Positions 1-7,941 of a stretch of DNA of 64,000 nucleotides are shown here, piece after piece; position 1 is the first letter of the stretch; the number at the start of each line of letters is the position of its first letter. The notes beneath the pieces were generated by a model. The model searched no databases. It worked only from the letters and a program-made list of their open reading frames with translations, and was not told where the DNA came from. Source of the DNA: JBBROS01 sp963752225 (GTDB lineage: Bacteria; Pseudomonadota; Alphaproteobacteria; Acetobacterales; Acetobacteraceae); contig CAVVXS010000007.1 in the NCBI GenBank assembly GCA_963752225.1, forward strand, positions 496,001 through 560,000, in the 5' to 3' direction. Both the position numbers and the translations under genes were made by a program.

Positions 1-595
1 CCTGCCAAGCAGCAAGCGACGTCGCCGCGAAGGCGCCGGGGGCCAGGAAGCGGTGGCCCTCGGTCTCGTCGCCGCTGCGCAGCCCGTGCCCGTCATCGGC
101 ACCGTCACGGAGGTCGAACGGCACCACCTCGCCGTCCAGCACGCACAGGATGCGGCGCAGCGGCCGGACCCAGGTGAACAGGCTGCCGCCGCCCCAGCGC
201 ATGCTCTTGGGCCAAGGAAACCGGCGCAGCAGCGGGGGCAGCGCGGCCGCGATCAGCGTTGCAGCGGGCACTTCCGGGGTGGCCTTGCTCAGCACCCAGT
301 GGCCGCCCTCGTCCGTGAGCTGGTCGCGCGTGGCGCCGTGCTTGCGCAGAAACCCCTCCAGCGCCTGCGGCGGGGCCGAAGCGCGCGGCCCGCGCTCGAC
401 GGTGCTGCTGGCGGCAACGGCCCGGTTCACCGTCGCTGCGAGCGCGATCCGCCGCGGGCCATGGAACGTCCGCACGTCAACCGGCGCCAGCGGGGCGAGC
501 GCGTCGCCGCACAGTCGCGCCAGGGTTGCCGCGCCCCCCGCCTGCATGCGGGCCGGGATCTCCTCGCTGAACAGCTCCAGCAGCAGCTCAGGCAA
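1..595 (-). CDS. glyS: Glycyl-tRNA synthetase beta subunit, N-terminal part (cut by window edge)
   Basis: This is the beta subunit of the heterotetrameric bacterial glycyl-tRNA synthetase, which charges tRNA-Gly with glycine together with the alpha subunit. The protein starts with the family signature MPELLLELFSEEIPARMQ and later shows GHRFLAPG, both standard for GlyS. About 198 residues are present; the remaining roughly 500 lie beyond base 1. The only sensible start is a TTG at 593-595 that overlaps the last codons of glyQ in another frame (8-nt overlap), so an ATG-only gene call would miss it. The alpha-beta overlap implies translational coupling within one operon. Identity is secure; the start codon is inferred from family alignment. 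Confidence 0.9.
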   Translation of the reverse strand, partial: MPELLLELFSEEIPARMQAGGAATLARLCGDALAPLAPVDVRTFHGPRRIALAATVNRAVAASSTVERGPRASAPPQALEGFLRKHGATRDQLTDEGGHWVLSKATPEVPAATLIAAALPPLLRRFPWPKSMRWGGGSLFTWVRPLRRILCVLDGEVVPFDLRDGADDGHGLRSGDETEGHRFLAPGAFAATSLAAWQ

Positions 596-1454
596 GCGCC
601 GGCTCCCCGGCCAGGTAACCCTCGCAGCAACCCTTCGCCAGCGTCCGGACCCGGCCGATATAGGCGGCCCGCTCGGCAACCGAGATCACGCCCCGTGCGT
701 CCAGCAGATTGAACAAGTGGCTCGCCTTGATGCACTGGTCGTAGGCGGGCAACGGCAGGTTTTCCCGCAGCAATGCCGAACATTCTTGCTCGGCGTCGGC
801 GAAATGCCGGGCCAGCATCTCGGTGTCGGCGTGCTCGAAGCTGTAAGCGCTGTATTCCCGCTCGTTGCGGAGGAACACGTCGCCATAGCTGACGCCGGCA
901 CCGTTGAAATCGAGGTCGTAGACGTTCTCCACGCCTTGCACATACATCGCCAGACGCTCGAGCCCGATCGTGAACTCGGCGCTTGGCACCGCCACCGGGA
1001 TGCCGCCGACCTGTTGGAAGTATGTGAACTGGGTCACCTCCATACCGTCACACCAGACCTCCCAGCCGAGACCCCAGGCGCCCAGCGTCGGGCTCTCCCA
1101 ATCGTCCTCGACGAAACGGATGTCGTGACGCATCGGGTCGAGGCCGATCGCGCGGTAGCTGTCGAGCAGCAGCGCCTGGCAGTCGGGCGGGCTCGGCTTC
1201 AGGATTGCCTGGTATTGATAGTAATGGCCGAGCCGGTTGGGGTTGTCGCCGTAGCGGCCGTCGCTCGGCCGCCGGCTCGGCTGCACATAGGCGGCGCGCC
1301 AAGGCTTGGGCCCCAGCGCGCGCAAGGTGGTGGCAGGGTGGAAGGTGCCGGCGCCCATCTCCACATCGTAGGGCTGGAGGATCACGCAGCCTTGCCGGCC
1401 CCAAAAGGCGTGCAGGCGGAGGATCAGCTCCTGAAAACTGGGTGGCGTGCTCAT
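588..1454 (-). CDS. glyQ: Glycyl-tRNA synthetase alpha subunit
   Basis: This is the alpha (catalytic) subunit of the alpha2-beta2 glycyl-tRNA synthetase, a class II synthetase forming glycyl-adenylate in the cytoplasm. It is 288 residues, normal for GlyQ, beginning MSTPPSFQELILRL with the conserved FWGRQGCVILQPYD block at residues 15-28 and the GAGTFHPATTLRALGP motif after it. The ATG at 1452-1454 is chosen because family members start just before this block; an in-frame extension to 1544 gives low-complexity residues with no homology. It is the upstream gene of a glyQ-glyS operon, with the glyS TTG start inside its 3' end. It diverges from the CoA-binding protein gene with 41 bases between. 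Confidence 0.97.
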   Translation of the reverse strand: MSTPPSFQELILRLHAFWGRQGCVILQPYDVEMGAGTFHPATTLRALGPKPWRAAYVQPSRRPSDGRYGDNPNRLGHYYQYQAILKPSPPDCQALLLDSYRAIGLDPMRHDIRFVEDDWESPTLGAWGLGWEVWCDGMEVTQFTYFQQVGGIPVAVPSAEFTIGLERLAMYVQGVENVYDLDFNGAGVSYGDVFLRNEREYSAYSFEHADTEMLARHFADAEQECSALLRENLPLPAYDQCIKASHLFNLLDARGVISVAERAAYIGRVRTLAKGCCEGYLAGEPALA

Positions 1455-1495
1455 CGGGCGGCACCATACGGGCGGAGAAGCGTTATGCAACGGCC

Positions 1496-1939
1496 ATGAC
1501 CGCATCACTCGACGACACCGTCCGCACCGTCCTGACCACCACACGGCGCATTGCCGTCGTCGGCGCGTCCAATCGTGCCGAACGGCCCAGCAACGGCGTG
1601 TTCGCCTTCCTGCTCGCCCGCGGCTTCGACATGGTCGGCGTCAACCCGGGCATCGCCGGGCAAACGCTGCACGGCGCGCCGGTGGTGGCTACGCTTGAGC
1701 AGGCCGGACCGCTCGACATGGTGGACGTGTTCCGTGCGTCCGACCAAGTTGGGCCGGTGGTGGACGACGCGATCCGGCTGGGCGCCCGAACGGTCTGGAT
1801 GCAGCTCGGCGTCATTGACGAGGCGGCAGCTTCCCGGGCGCGGGCCGCCGGGCTGACGGTGATCATGGACCGCTGCCCGGCGATCGAGTGGCCGCGCCTC
1901 GGCTTGCCCGCCCGCATCGCGGCCGAACCGGGGGGTTGA
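1496..1939 (+). CDS. CoA-binding domain protein
   Basis: This 147-residue protein is a stand-alone CoA-binding (Rossmann-like) protein of the YccU type. The glycine-rich nucleotide motif IAVVGASNRAERPSNGV lies near residues 18-34, and VDVFRAS and WMQLGV follow the usual order for this family. The C-terminal segment carries DRCPAIEW, typical for the family (usually DRC followed by an acidic residue and H). Its physiological role is not established; the homologous domain forms the N-terminus of succinyl-CoA synthetase alpha. It is divergent from glyQ. An in-frame start exists upstream at 1205 but would run antisense through glyQ and adds no recognisable sequence. Confidence 0.85.
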   Translation: MTASLDDTVRTVLTTTRRIAVVGASNRAERPSNGVFAFLLARGFDMVGVNPGIAGQTLHGAPVVATLEQAGPLDMVDVFRASDQVGPVVDDAIRLGARTVWMQLGVIDEAAASRARAAGLTVIMDRCPAIEWPRLGLPARIAAEPGG

Positions 1940-2018
1940 ACCAGAGTTCGTTTCGGGCCAACTGCCCCTCGGCTACAAACCCTTAACCCAACACCTCAAC
2001 CTCAGTGGGATCAAACCA

Positions 2019-2876
2019 ATGACCAACGAGGAACGCGACCTCATCAGCCGGTTCATCGCTCGGGTCGCCGGTGCGCCCCAGTCGGGCGGCTTCATGGGTG
2101 GCAGCGTGCCGGCAACGCAGCCCAACCTGCCGCCGATCGACCGCGACGCGGACGCCTTGATCGCTCAGCAGTTCCAGCAGTACCCGGAAGCCCGCTATCG
2201 CATCACCCAGACCGCGGTGGTGACCGAAGCGGCGCTGGCCGAAGCGCAGAACCGCATCAAGCGTCTGGAATGGGAGTTGGAGCAAACCCGCAACGCCGCG
2301 CAGCAGGCGATGCAGCAGCAGCCGCAGCAGCGCAGCGGCGGGTTCCTCGGCGGCCTGTTCGGCGGCGGCGGCGGCAATCAGCCGCAGCAGCGGCCCGGCA
2401 TGGGCGGTGGCAACCCGTGGAACCAAGGTGGGGGCGGCGGCTTCCAGCCGACCTCGCCGCCGCCGCAACCGCAATACGCGCCCGGCTACCAGCCCGGCAT
2501 GTTCCAGCGCGGCGGCTCCGGCTTCCTTGGCTCGGCGCTGACCACGGCGGCCGGCGTCGCCGGCGGCATGGTGGTGGGCAACGCGCTGATGGGCGCCTTC
2601 GGCGGCCACCATGGCACCGACACCGCTGCTGCCTCGCCGTGGGGCGGTGGCAGTGACGCGAGCAACACGTCGTTCGACGGCGCCGGGGTGGTGCCGACCG
2701 ATCCCGGCGGCTTCTCGACCGACACGGCCTACAACGACCCGTTCGCCGGCGGCGGCGACGCCAAGGACAGCTCGTTCGACACCCAGTCGAGCTGGGATCA
2801 GGCGGGCGGTGGCTTCGACAGCGGCGGCGGCGGCTTCGACGGCGGCGGTGGCGGCGGGTTCGACGACAATACCTGA
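2019..2876 (+). CDS. DUF2076 family protein, Gly/Gln-rich
   Basis: This 285-residue protein belongs to the DUF2076 family (described as periplasmic ligand-binding sensor-like in some databases; function unproven). The N-terminal 90 residues hold the family core, MTNEERDLISRFIARV, then PPIDRDADALI and an alpha-helical heptad-like stretch EAQNRIKRLEWELEQTR that should form a coiled coil. After residue 95 the protein becomes low complexity: Gln-rich, then Gly-rich, with one hydrophobic segment (FLGSALTTAAGVAGGMVVG, about residues 169-187), ending in Gly/Asp/Phe repeats. No signal peptide is visible, so the location is uncertain. It is followed by a strong GC hairpin before the thioesterase gene. 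Confidence 0.85.
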   Translation: MTNEERDLISRFIARVAGAPQSGGFMGGSVPATQPNLPPIDRDADALIAQQFQQYPEARYRITQTAVVTEAALAEAQNRIKRLEWELEQTRNAAQQAMQQQPQQRSGGFLGGLFGGGGGNQPQQRPGMGGGNPWNQGGGGGFQPTSPPPQPQYAPGYQPGMFQRGGSGFLGSALTTAAGVAGGMVVGNALMGAFGGHHGTDTAAASPWGGGSDASNTSFDGAGVVPTDPGGFSTDTAYNDPFAGGGDAKDSSFDTQSSWDQAGGGFDSGGGGFDGGGGGGFDDNT

Positions 2877-2888
2877 CGCCGGAGCGGC

Positions 2889-2909
2889 GGGGCCGGCACT
2901 GCCGGCCCC
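2889..2909. terminator. GC-rich hairpin between DUF2076 gene and thioesterase
   Basis: A perfect 9-bp stem (GGGGCCGGC / GCCGGCCCC) with a 3-base ACT loop lies 12 bases after the DUF2076 stop. There is no T-tract, so it could act as a Rho-independent-like terminator or attenuator, or hide the ribosome site of the thioesterase, whose likely GTG start lies only 4 bases beyond. Function is inferred from position and symmetry only. Confidence 0.5.
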
Positions 2910-2913
2910 GTTC

Positions 2914-3375
2914 GTGTCACGCCCGGGCCGTGTCCGCCCCGAGTGGATCGACCACAACGGACACCTGAACCTCGCCTACTACATCGTGCTGTTCGACGAA
3001 GCGACGGACGCGCTGTGGCAGGCGATCGGCCTCGGCGAAAGCTACCGCGCAAGCACCGGCTGCGGCACGTTCGCCGTCGAAACCCACACGCTCTACAAGG
3101 CGGAGCTGCTCGAGGGCGACGCGACCACGGCACATTCGATCGTGCTCGGCGCCGACCGCAAGCGGCTGCACGTCGCCCACGAGCTCCGCCGTGACCGGGA
3201 TGGCGCCGTCGCGGCGTTGCAGGAGTTGATGTACCTCACCGTCGACCTATCCACCCGCCGCAGCGTGCCCTGGCCCGAGGCCACGAAGGCGTCGCTCGAT
3301 GCAGCGTCGCTGGCCCATGCGAGGCTGCCCCGCCCGGATTGGATCGGCCGCCGCCTCGCCTTGCCGCACCCGTAG
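2914..3375 (+). CDS. Acyl-CoA thioesterase, 4HBT/hotdog fold
   Basis: A 153-residue hotdog-fold thioesterase of the 4-hydroxybenzoyl-CoA thioesterase type, hydrolysing an acyl-CoA (substrate unknown). The N-terminal RVRPEWIDHNGHLNLAYYI holds the D-x-N-G-H-x-N signature (the catalytic Asp/His region) followed by hydrophobic helix residues. The TGCGTFAVETHTLYKAEL strand and later HVAHELRRD fit the family. There is no ATG; the GTG at 2914 is chosen as the first plausible start after the intergenic hairpin, giving VSRPGRVRPEW. The same frame runs upstream through the DUF2076 gene but that part is a shadow. It converges with ygfZ, 21 bases apart. Confidence 0.8.
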   Translation: MSRPGRVRPEWIDHNGHLNLAYYIVLFDEATDALWQAIGLGESYRASTGCGTFAVETHTLYKAELLEGDATTAHSIVLGADRKRLHVAHELRRDRDGAVAALQELMYLTVDLSTRRSVPWPEATKASLDAASLAHARLPRPDWIGRRLALPHP

Positions 3376-3396
3376 TCCGAAGCGCCGCGGCGCCGG

Positions 3397-4200
3397 TCAG
3401 GCCACCTCGGCGAGCATCCAGGCCGGGACCGCAGGCCGCAGCACCGCTCCGCCGCACGCAAGCGCCGCTGCCTCCGCCGCGTCCGTCCGCAGCAGCGCCA
3501 AGCCCCAACCGTCGCGCCCGGATCGCATTGCCCCGACTTCGGTTGCGCCGGCCAGGACCGGCGTCCCCGGCGGCGGCAGCGCCCCCTCGACCCGCACCGG
3601 TACCAGGCGCCGCTTCAGCAGGCCGCGATACTTGGTGCGCGCCGTCAGCTCCTGGCCCATGTAGCAGCCCTTGGTCCACGACACCCCGTGCAGCGCATCG
3701 AACCCGGCCTCGAGCAGCGTGGTCTTTTCCGCTTCCATGTCGAGCGAGCCGCCCGGCAAACCGAGCCGCAGCCGGTGCAGGTCGTACTCCTCCGGCGTCG
3801 CCGTCATTTGGAGCGCCGCGGCCGTCAGCAGGCGCCATCCCGCCACCGAAAGCCGCGGATCGGCCACCGCACCGGCCGGCGCCGGACCGTCCCAGCCAGC
3901 ATGCACCAGCAGCGGCGTCGGCCCGATCGACACGTTCGACCGGAGCCGGAACCGGGTCAGCCGCTGCGTCAGCATCGCCGCCTGCGCCGCTTCCACGTCC
4001 AGCAGCAGCCGGTCCGGCTCCGCCACGATAAAGAAGTCCGCCAGCCATTTGCCTTGCGGGGTCAGCAGTGCCGTCCACACCGCATGCCCAGGCACCGCCA
4101 GCGTCACGTCGTTCGACACCAGGCCCTGCAGAAAGCCCACCCGGTCCGCCCCGGTCACTTCGAGCACGGCGCGGTCCGGCAGCAGCGTCAATTTCGTCAT
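3397..4200 (-). CDS. ygfZ: YgfZ/GcvT-domain folate-binding protein
   Basis: A 267-residue YgfZ-type protein, a tetrahydrofolate-binding relative of the glycine cleavage T protein that supports iron-sulfur cluster assembly or repair. The diagnostic K-G-C-Y-x-G-Q-E motif is present as TKGCYMGQELTAR near residue 180, containing the essential Cys. The N-terminus VTGADRVGFLQGLVSND matches the family closely. It is somewhat shorter than E. coli YgfZ (326) but usual for alphaproteobacteria. It diverges from the glycosyltransferase operon, with 62 bases between the two starts, so the two promoters must share that space. Confidence 0.92.
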   Translation of the reverse strand: MTKLTLLPDRAVLEVTGADRVGFLQGLVSNDVTLAVPGHAVWTALLTPQGKWLADFFIVAEPDRLLLDVEAAQAAMLTQRLTRFRLRSNVSIGPTPLLVHAGWDGPAPAGAVADPRLSVAGWRLLTAAALQMTATPEEYDLHRLRLGLPGGSLDMEAEKTTLLEAGFDALHGVSWTKGCYMGQELTARTKYRGLLKRRLVPVRVEGALPPPGTPVLAGATEVGAMRSGRDGWGLALLRTDAAEAAALACGGAVLRPAVPAWMLAEVA

Positions 4201-4262
4201 CGCAGAAGGATGGGCGTCGCGGGGCGCGGGAACAAGCCGGCCCGTGCTACAGCGTGCGGCAG

Positions 4263-5162
4263 ATGCGAATCCTGTTCATCACCGCGACCCGGCTGGGCGA
4301 CGCGGTCCTTTCGACCGGGCTGCTGGACCACCTCCTCCGAGCCTACCCGGACGCCCGATTCACAGTCGCTTGTGGCCCGGTGGCGGAAGGCGTGTTCGCC
4401 CGCATGCCGCGCCGTGACCGCACCCTGGTGCTGGAGAAACGCACCCTCGACCGCCATTGGCTGACGCTGTGGCGGGACGTGGCCGGAACGCCGTGGGACC
4501 TGGTCGTGGACCTGCGTGGCTCCGCCTTGGCCTATTTCGTGCGCGCCCGCCGCCGCGTGGTGCTGCGCGGCGGCAAGCGGCCGGGCCACAAAACCGAGCA
4601 GCTCGGCATGGTGTTCGGGATCGAGCCGCCGCCGCTGCCGGTCTGCTGGACCAGCGCCGCCGACCGGGCCCGTGCCTCGGCGCTGTTGCCGGACGCCGGC
4701 GGCACGTTGATCGGGCTCGGCCCGACCGCCAATTGGGCCGGAAAGGTCTGGCCGCCCGACCGGTTCGTCGCGCTGTTCCACGGTCTCCAAGCGCGCAGCC
4801 CCGGGGCGCGCCCGGTGATCTTCGCCGGGCCCGGTGCAGCGGAGCAGGAGATGGCGGCCCCGGTGCTCGATGCCCTGCCCGGCGCCGTCGACCTCGGCGG
4901 CAAGCTGAGCTTGTCGGAGGCGTCTGCCTGCCTGGCGCGCTGCGGGCTGTTCGTCGGCAACGATTCCGGCTTGATGCACCTGGCGGCAGCGGCCGGCACG
5001 CCCACGCTCGGCCTGTTCGGGCCGACTCCGGCCCGCGAATACGCGCCAGCAGGCCGCCGCACCGCGGTCGCCTTGGCCGACGGCACGCCAGGGCAGGCCC
5101 CCATGCACTGTCTGCCGGTGCGAACCGCCTTGCAGGCCGCGCTCGGGCTGCTCGAGCCATGA
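4263..5162 (+). CDS. Glycosyltransferase family 9 (heptosyltransferase-like)
   Basis: A 299-residue GT9 glycosyltransferase, the family of ADP-heptose:LPS heptosyltransferases that build the inner core of lipopolysaccharide on the inner face of the cytoplasmic membrane. It starts MRILFITATRLGDAVLSTGLL, the typical N-terminal sugar-acceptor lobe, and carries GPTANWAGKVWPPDRF and FVGNDSGLMHLAAA in the C-terminal nucleotide-sugar lobe; the latter is the D-S-G-x-x-H-x-A-x-A signature. It heads an operon in which each following gene overlaps the previous stop (ATGA at 5159). The sugar transferred cannot be told from sequence. Confidence 0.9.
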   Translation: MRILFITATRLGDAVLSTGLLDHLLRAYPDARFTVACGPVAEGVFARMPRRDRTLVLEKRTLDRHWLTLWRDVAGTPWDLVVDLRGSALAYFVRARRRVVLRGGKRPGHKTEQLGMVFGIEPPPLPVCWTSAADRARASALLPDAGGTLIGLGPTANWAGKVWPPDRFVALFHGLQARSPGARPVIFAGPGAAEQEMAAPVLDALPGAVDLGGKLSLSEASACLARCGLFVGNDSGLMHLAAAAGTPTLGLFGPTPAREYAPAGRRTAVALADGTPGQAPMHCLPVRTALQAALGLLEP

Positions 5163-6178
5163 GGATGGCGCACGTGATGGCCGGCGCGACGGCCGGCGGC
5201 GCCGAGTTGTTCTTCGAGCGCCTGACGGTGGCGCTGCATAGGGCCGGTGACACCGTGCTACCGGTCATCCGCCGCGACCCGGCACGGGCCGGGCGGCTGC
5301 GCGCGGGAGGCTTGGCGCCGGTGGAGCTCGGCTTCGGCGGCGCCTTCGATCTGCTGACCCGGCCGCGCCTGCGCCGCCGGCTGCGCGCCTTCGCGCCGCG
5401 CTTGGTGATGGCCTGGATGAGCCGCGCCGCGGTGCACGCGCCGCGCGGCGATTACGCGCTGGTCGGCCGTCTCGGCGGCGCCTACGACCTGCGCCGATTC
5501 GCCCGCTGCGACCACCTCGTCGCCAACACGCACGGCCTTGTCGACGGGATCATCGCGCAGGGCTGGCCGGCGGCCCGGGTGCACCATCTGCCGAATTTCG
5601 CGCCCGACATGGCCGGCGCCCCTGCCGCAGCCTTGCCGGTGCCGGCCGGTTCGCCCACGGTCCTGGCGATGGGACGGCTGCATCGCAACAAAGCCTTCGA
5701 CGTGCTGATCCGCGCGCTGACCCGCCTCCCGGGTGTCCATGCCGCCATTGCCGGCGACGGCCCGGAGCGGGCCGCGCTGCGGGACCTTGCTGCTCGCGAG
5801 GGAGTCGCCGGGCGGGTGCACTGGCTCGGCTGGCGCAGCGACCAGGCGGCGCTGCTGGCGGCCTGCACGCTGCTCGCGGTGCCGAGCCGCGTTGAGCCGC
5901 TCGGCAACGTGGTGCTCGAGGCATTCTCCGCCGGGGTCCCCGTGGTCGCCGCGGCCGCTTCCGGCCCGCGCGAGCTGATCCGCCCTGGTGAGACCGGCCT
6001 GCTCGCCCCGGTGGAGGACGCGGAAGACCTCGCCAAGGCGATCGGCGCCGTGATCGCCGACCAAGACCTCGCCCGCCGCCTCGGCCGCGCCGGCCGGGCC
6101 GAGTTCGAGCAGATCCATGCCGAAGCGCCGGTGATCGCCCGCTGGCGCGCCGTCCTGGCCACGTTGGAGCCGGCCTGA
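5159..6178 (+). CDS. Glycosyltransferase family 4
   Basis: A 339-residue GT-B fold retaining glycosyltransferase with a GT4/group 1 C-terminal domain. The second lobe shows VLAMGRLHRNKAFDVLIRA, AIAGDGPERAALRDLA, VHWLGW and the E-x7-E signature within PSRVEPLGNVVLEAFSAGVP. The start ATG at 5159 overlaps the GT9 stop (ATGA) and is preferred over the ATG two codons later because of this coupling. No membrane segments or signal peptide. Its place between a heptosyltransferase-like gene and asnB suggests work on lipopolysaccharide or another surface glycan, but donor and acceptor are unknown. Confidence 0.9.
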   Translation: MRMAHVMAGATAGGAELFFERLTVALHRAGDTVLPVIRRDPARAGRLRAGGLAPVELGFGGAFDLLTRPRLRRRLRAFAPRLVMAWMSRAAVHAPRGDYALVGRLGGAYDLRRFARCDHLVANTHGLVDGIIAQGWPAARVHHLPNFAPDMAGAPAAALPVPAGSPTVLAMGRLHRNKAFDVLIRALTRLPGVHAAIAGDGPERAALRDLAAREGVAGRVHWLGWRSDQAALLAACTLLAVPSRVEPLGNVVLEAFSAGVPVVAAAASGPRELIRPGETGLLAPVEDAEDLAKAIGAVIADQDLARRLGRAGRAEFEQIHAEAPVIARWRAVLATLEPA

Positions 6179-7941
6179 TGTGCGGCATCGCCGGGCTGGT
6201 GCTGGCGCCCGGCGCGGCGCCGCCGGGCGCCGCCACGCTGGCGGCCCTTGAAGCGGCGCTCGCGCATCGCGGCCCCGACGGCGCCGGCCATTCCGTCGTC
6301 GGACGAACGGCGCTGGTGCATACGCGGCTGGCGATCGTCGACGTCGCCGGCGGCGACCAGCCGCTGTTCGCCGGGCCCGCGACCCTGGTGGCCAACGGCG
6401 AGGTGTACAACGACCCGGCGCTGCGGCGGACCATGCCCGAGACGGCGTTCGCCACCGGCAGCGATTGCGAATCGCCGCTGCATCTCTGGCTGCGCGACGG
6501 CGCCGGCTATGCGACCGCGCTGCGCGGCATGTATGCGATCGCCATCCACGACCGGATGGGCCGCAGCGTGCTGCTGACCCGCGACCCGTTCGGCATCAAG
6601 CCGCTTTACACCGCGCTGATCGAGGGCGGCCTCGCCTTCGCCTCCGAACCGCGGGCGCTGCTCGACGCCGGCCTGGTAGCCCGCGACGTGCGCCCGGCCG
6701 CCCGCGACGAGCTGCTGCAAATGCAGTTCACCACCGGCGCCGACACCATCTTTCCTGGGATCCAGCGCGTGCTGCCCGGCGAAACCCTGCGCATCGCCGA
6801 CGGCCACGTGCTCGAGCGAAGCCGGGTCGCGGCGCTGCCGGATGGCGGTCCGGAGGAGATCGGCGAAGACGCGGCACTCGAGCGGCTGGACCGCGCGCTG
6901 ATGGAGAGCGTGGACCTGCACCAGCGCAGCGACGTGCCCTATGGCATGTTCCTGTCCGGCGGGGTCGACAGCGCCGCCATCCTCGCCTGCATGGCCAGGC
7001 TGAACAATGCCGGCGTGCTCGCCTTTACCGCCGGCTTCGATGCGCCGGGCGCGGCGGACGAGCGGGCCCAGGCGGCGGTGATCGCGCAGTCGGTCGGCGC
7101 CCGCCACCGGACGCTGCTGATCAACGAAGCCATGGTGTGGCGGCATCTGCCTGAGATCGTCGCCGCCATGGACGACCCGGCGGCCGACTACGCCATCATC
7201 CCGACCTGGTTCCTCGCCCGCCACGCCCGGCCCGACGTGAAGGTCGTCTTGAGCGGCGAGGGCGGCGACGAGATCTTTGCCGGCTACGGCCGCTACCGCA
7301 GCACCATGCGGCCCTGGTGGCAGGGCGGCCGGCTGATGCGCGGGCGCGGCACGTTCGACCGGCTGGACGTGCTGCGCACGCCGCCGCTCGGCTGGCGCGA
7401 CGGGTTGGCCATCAGCGAGGGCGAGGGGGCGCGTCCCGGCCGCACCCGGCTGATGGCGGCGCAGGCGACCGACATGGCGGACTGGCTGCCGCACGACCTG
7501 CTGATCAAGCTCGACCGGTGTTTGATGGCGCACGGCGTCGAGGGCCGCACCCCGATGCTCGATCCCGCGGTCGCGGCGGCCGGGTTCCGGCTGCCGGACC
7601 GGCTCAAGGTGCAAGGCGGCCGCGGCAAGTGGCTGCTGCGGCGCTGGCTCGAGCGGGCGCTGCCGGCATCGCAGCCCTTCGCCCCCAAGCAGGGCTTCAC
7701 CGTGCCGATCGGCGCCTGGATCGCCGGGCAGGGCGCGCGGCTGGGGCCGCTGGTCGCCGCCCAGCCGGGGGTCGCGGCGATCGCCCGGCCCGACCGGGTG
7801 GAAGCGCTGTTCCGCCATGCCGGCCGTCACCGCGAAGGGTTTGCCGCCTGGACCCTGCTGTTCTACGCCCTGTGGCACCGCGCCCATATCGAGGGCCGGG
7901 CGCCGGGCGGCGACGTATTCGAGGTGTTGGGGAGCGGGTAA
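6178..7941 (+). CDS. asnB: Asparagine synthase (glutamine-hydrolysing) family amidotransferase
   Basis: A 587-residue AsnB-type enzyme: N-terminal class II glutamine amidotransferase domain (catalytic Cys2 in MCGIAGLV, RHGPDG-like AHRGPDG, VANGEVYN) and a C-terminal synthetase domain with the PP-loop SGGVDSAA near residue 260 and SGEGGDEIFAGYGRY. It makes asparagine from aspartate, glutamine and ATP, or amidates another carboxylate. Its start overlaps the GT4 stop by one base (TGATG) and its own stop overlaps the dihydroorotase start (TAATG). Glycan clusters often carry AsnB homologues that amidate sugars or exopolysaccharide precursors, so this copy may not be the housekeeping enzyme. Confidence 0.9.
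   Translation: MCGIAGLVLAPGAAPPGAATLAALEAALAHRGPDGAGHSVVGRTALVHTRLAIVDVAGGDQPLFAGPATLVANGEVYNDPALRRTMPETAFATGSDCESPLHLWLRDGAGYATALRGMYAIAIHDRMGRSVLLTRDPFGIKPLYTALIEGGLAFASEPRALLDAGLVARDVRPAARDELLQMQFTTGADTIFPGIQRVLPGETLRIADGHVLERSRVAALPDGGPEEIGEDAALERLDRALMESVDLHQRSDVPYGMFLSGGVDSAAILACMARLNNAGVLAFTAGFDAPGAADERAQAAVIAQSVGARHRTLLINEAMVWRHLPEIVAAMDDPAADYAIIPTWFLARHARPDVKVVLSGEGGDEIFAGYGRYRSTMRPWWQGGRLMRGRGTFDRLDVLRTPPLGWRDGLAISEGEGARPGRTRLMAAQATDMADWLPHDLLIKLDRCLMAHGVEGRTPMLDPAVAAAGFRLPDRLKVQGGRGKWLLRRWLERALPASQPFAPKQGFTVPIGAWIAGQGARLGPLVAAQPGVAAIARPDRVEALFRHAGRHREGFAAWTLLFYALWHRAHIEGRAPGGDVFEVLGSG

Noticed and set aside
588..1544. Longer glyQ start at 1544
   Set aside because: The extra 30 residues are Trp/Arg/Cys-rich noise and overlap the divergent CoA-binding protein gene; the MSTPPSFQEL start fits the family.
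5482..7887. Long antisense open frames, e.g. 801 codons on the minus strand over the glycan operon and 1003 codons on the plus strand over mutL (23089-26100)
   Set aside because: They lie opposite or across well-supported genes, are made of Arg/Gly/Ala/Pro-rich low-complexity sequence and show no domain. Such shadows are expected in very GC-rich DNA where stop codons are rare.
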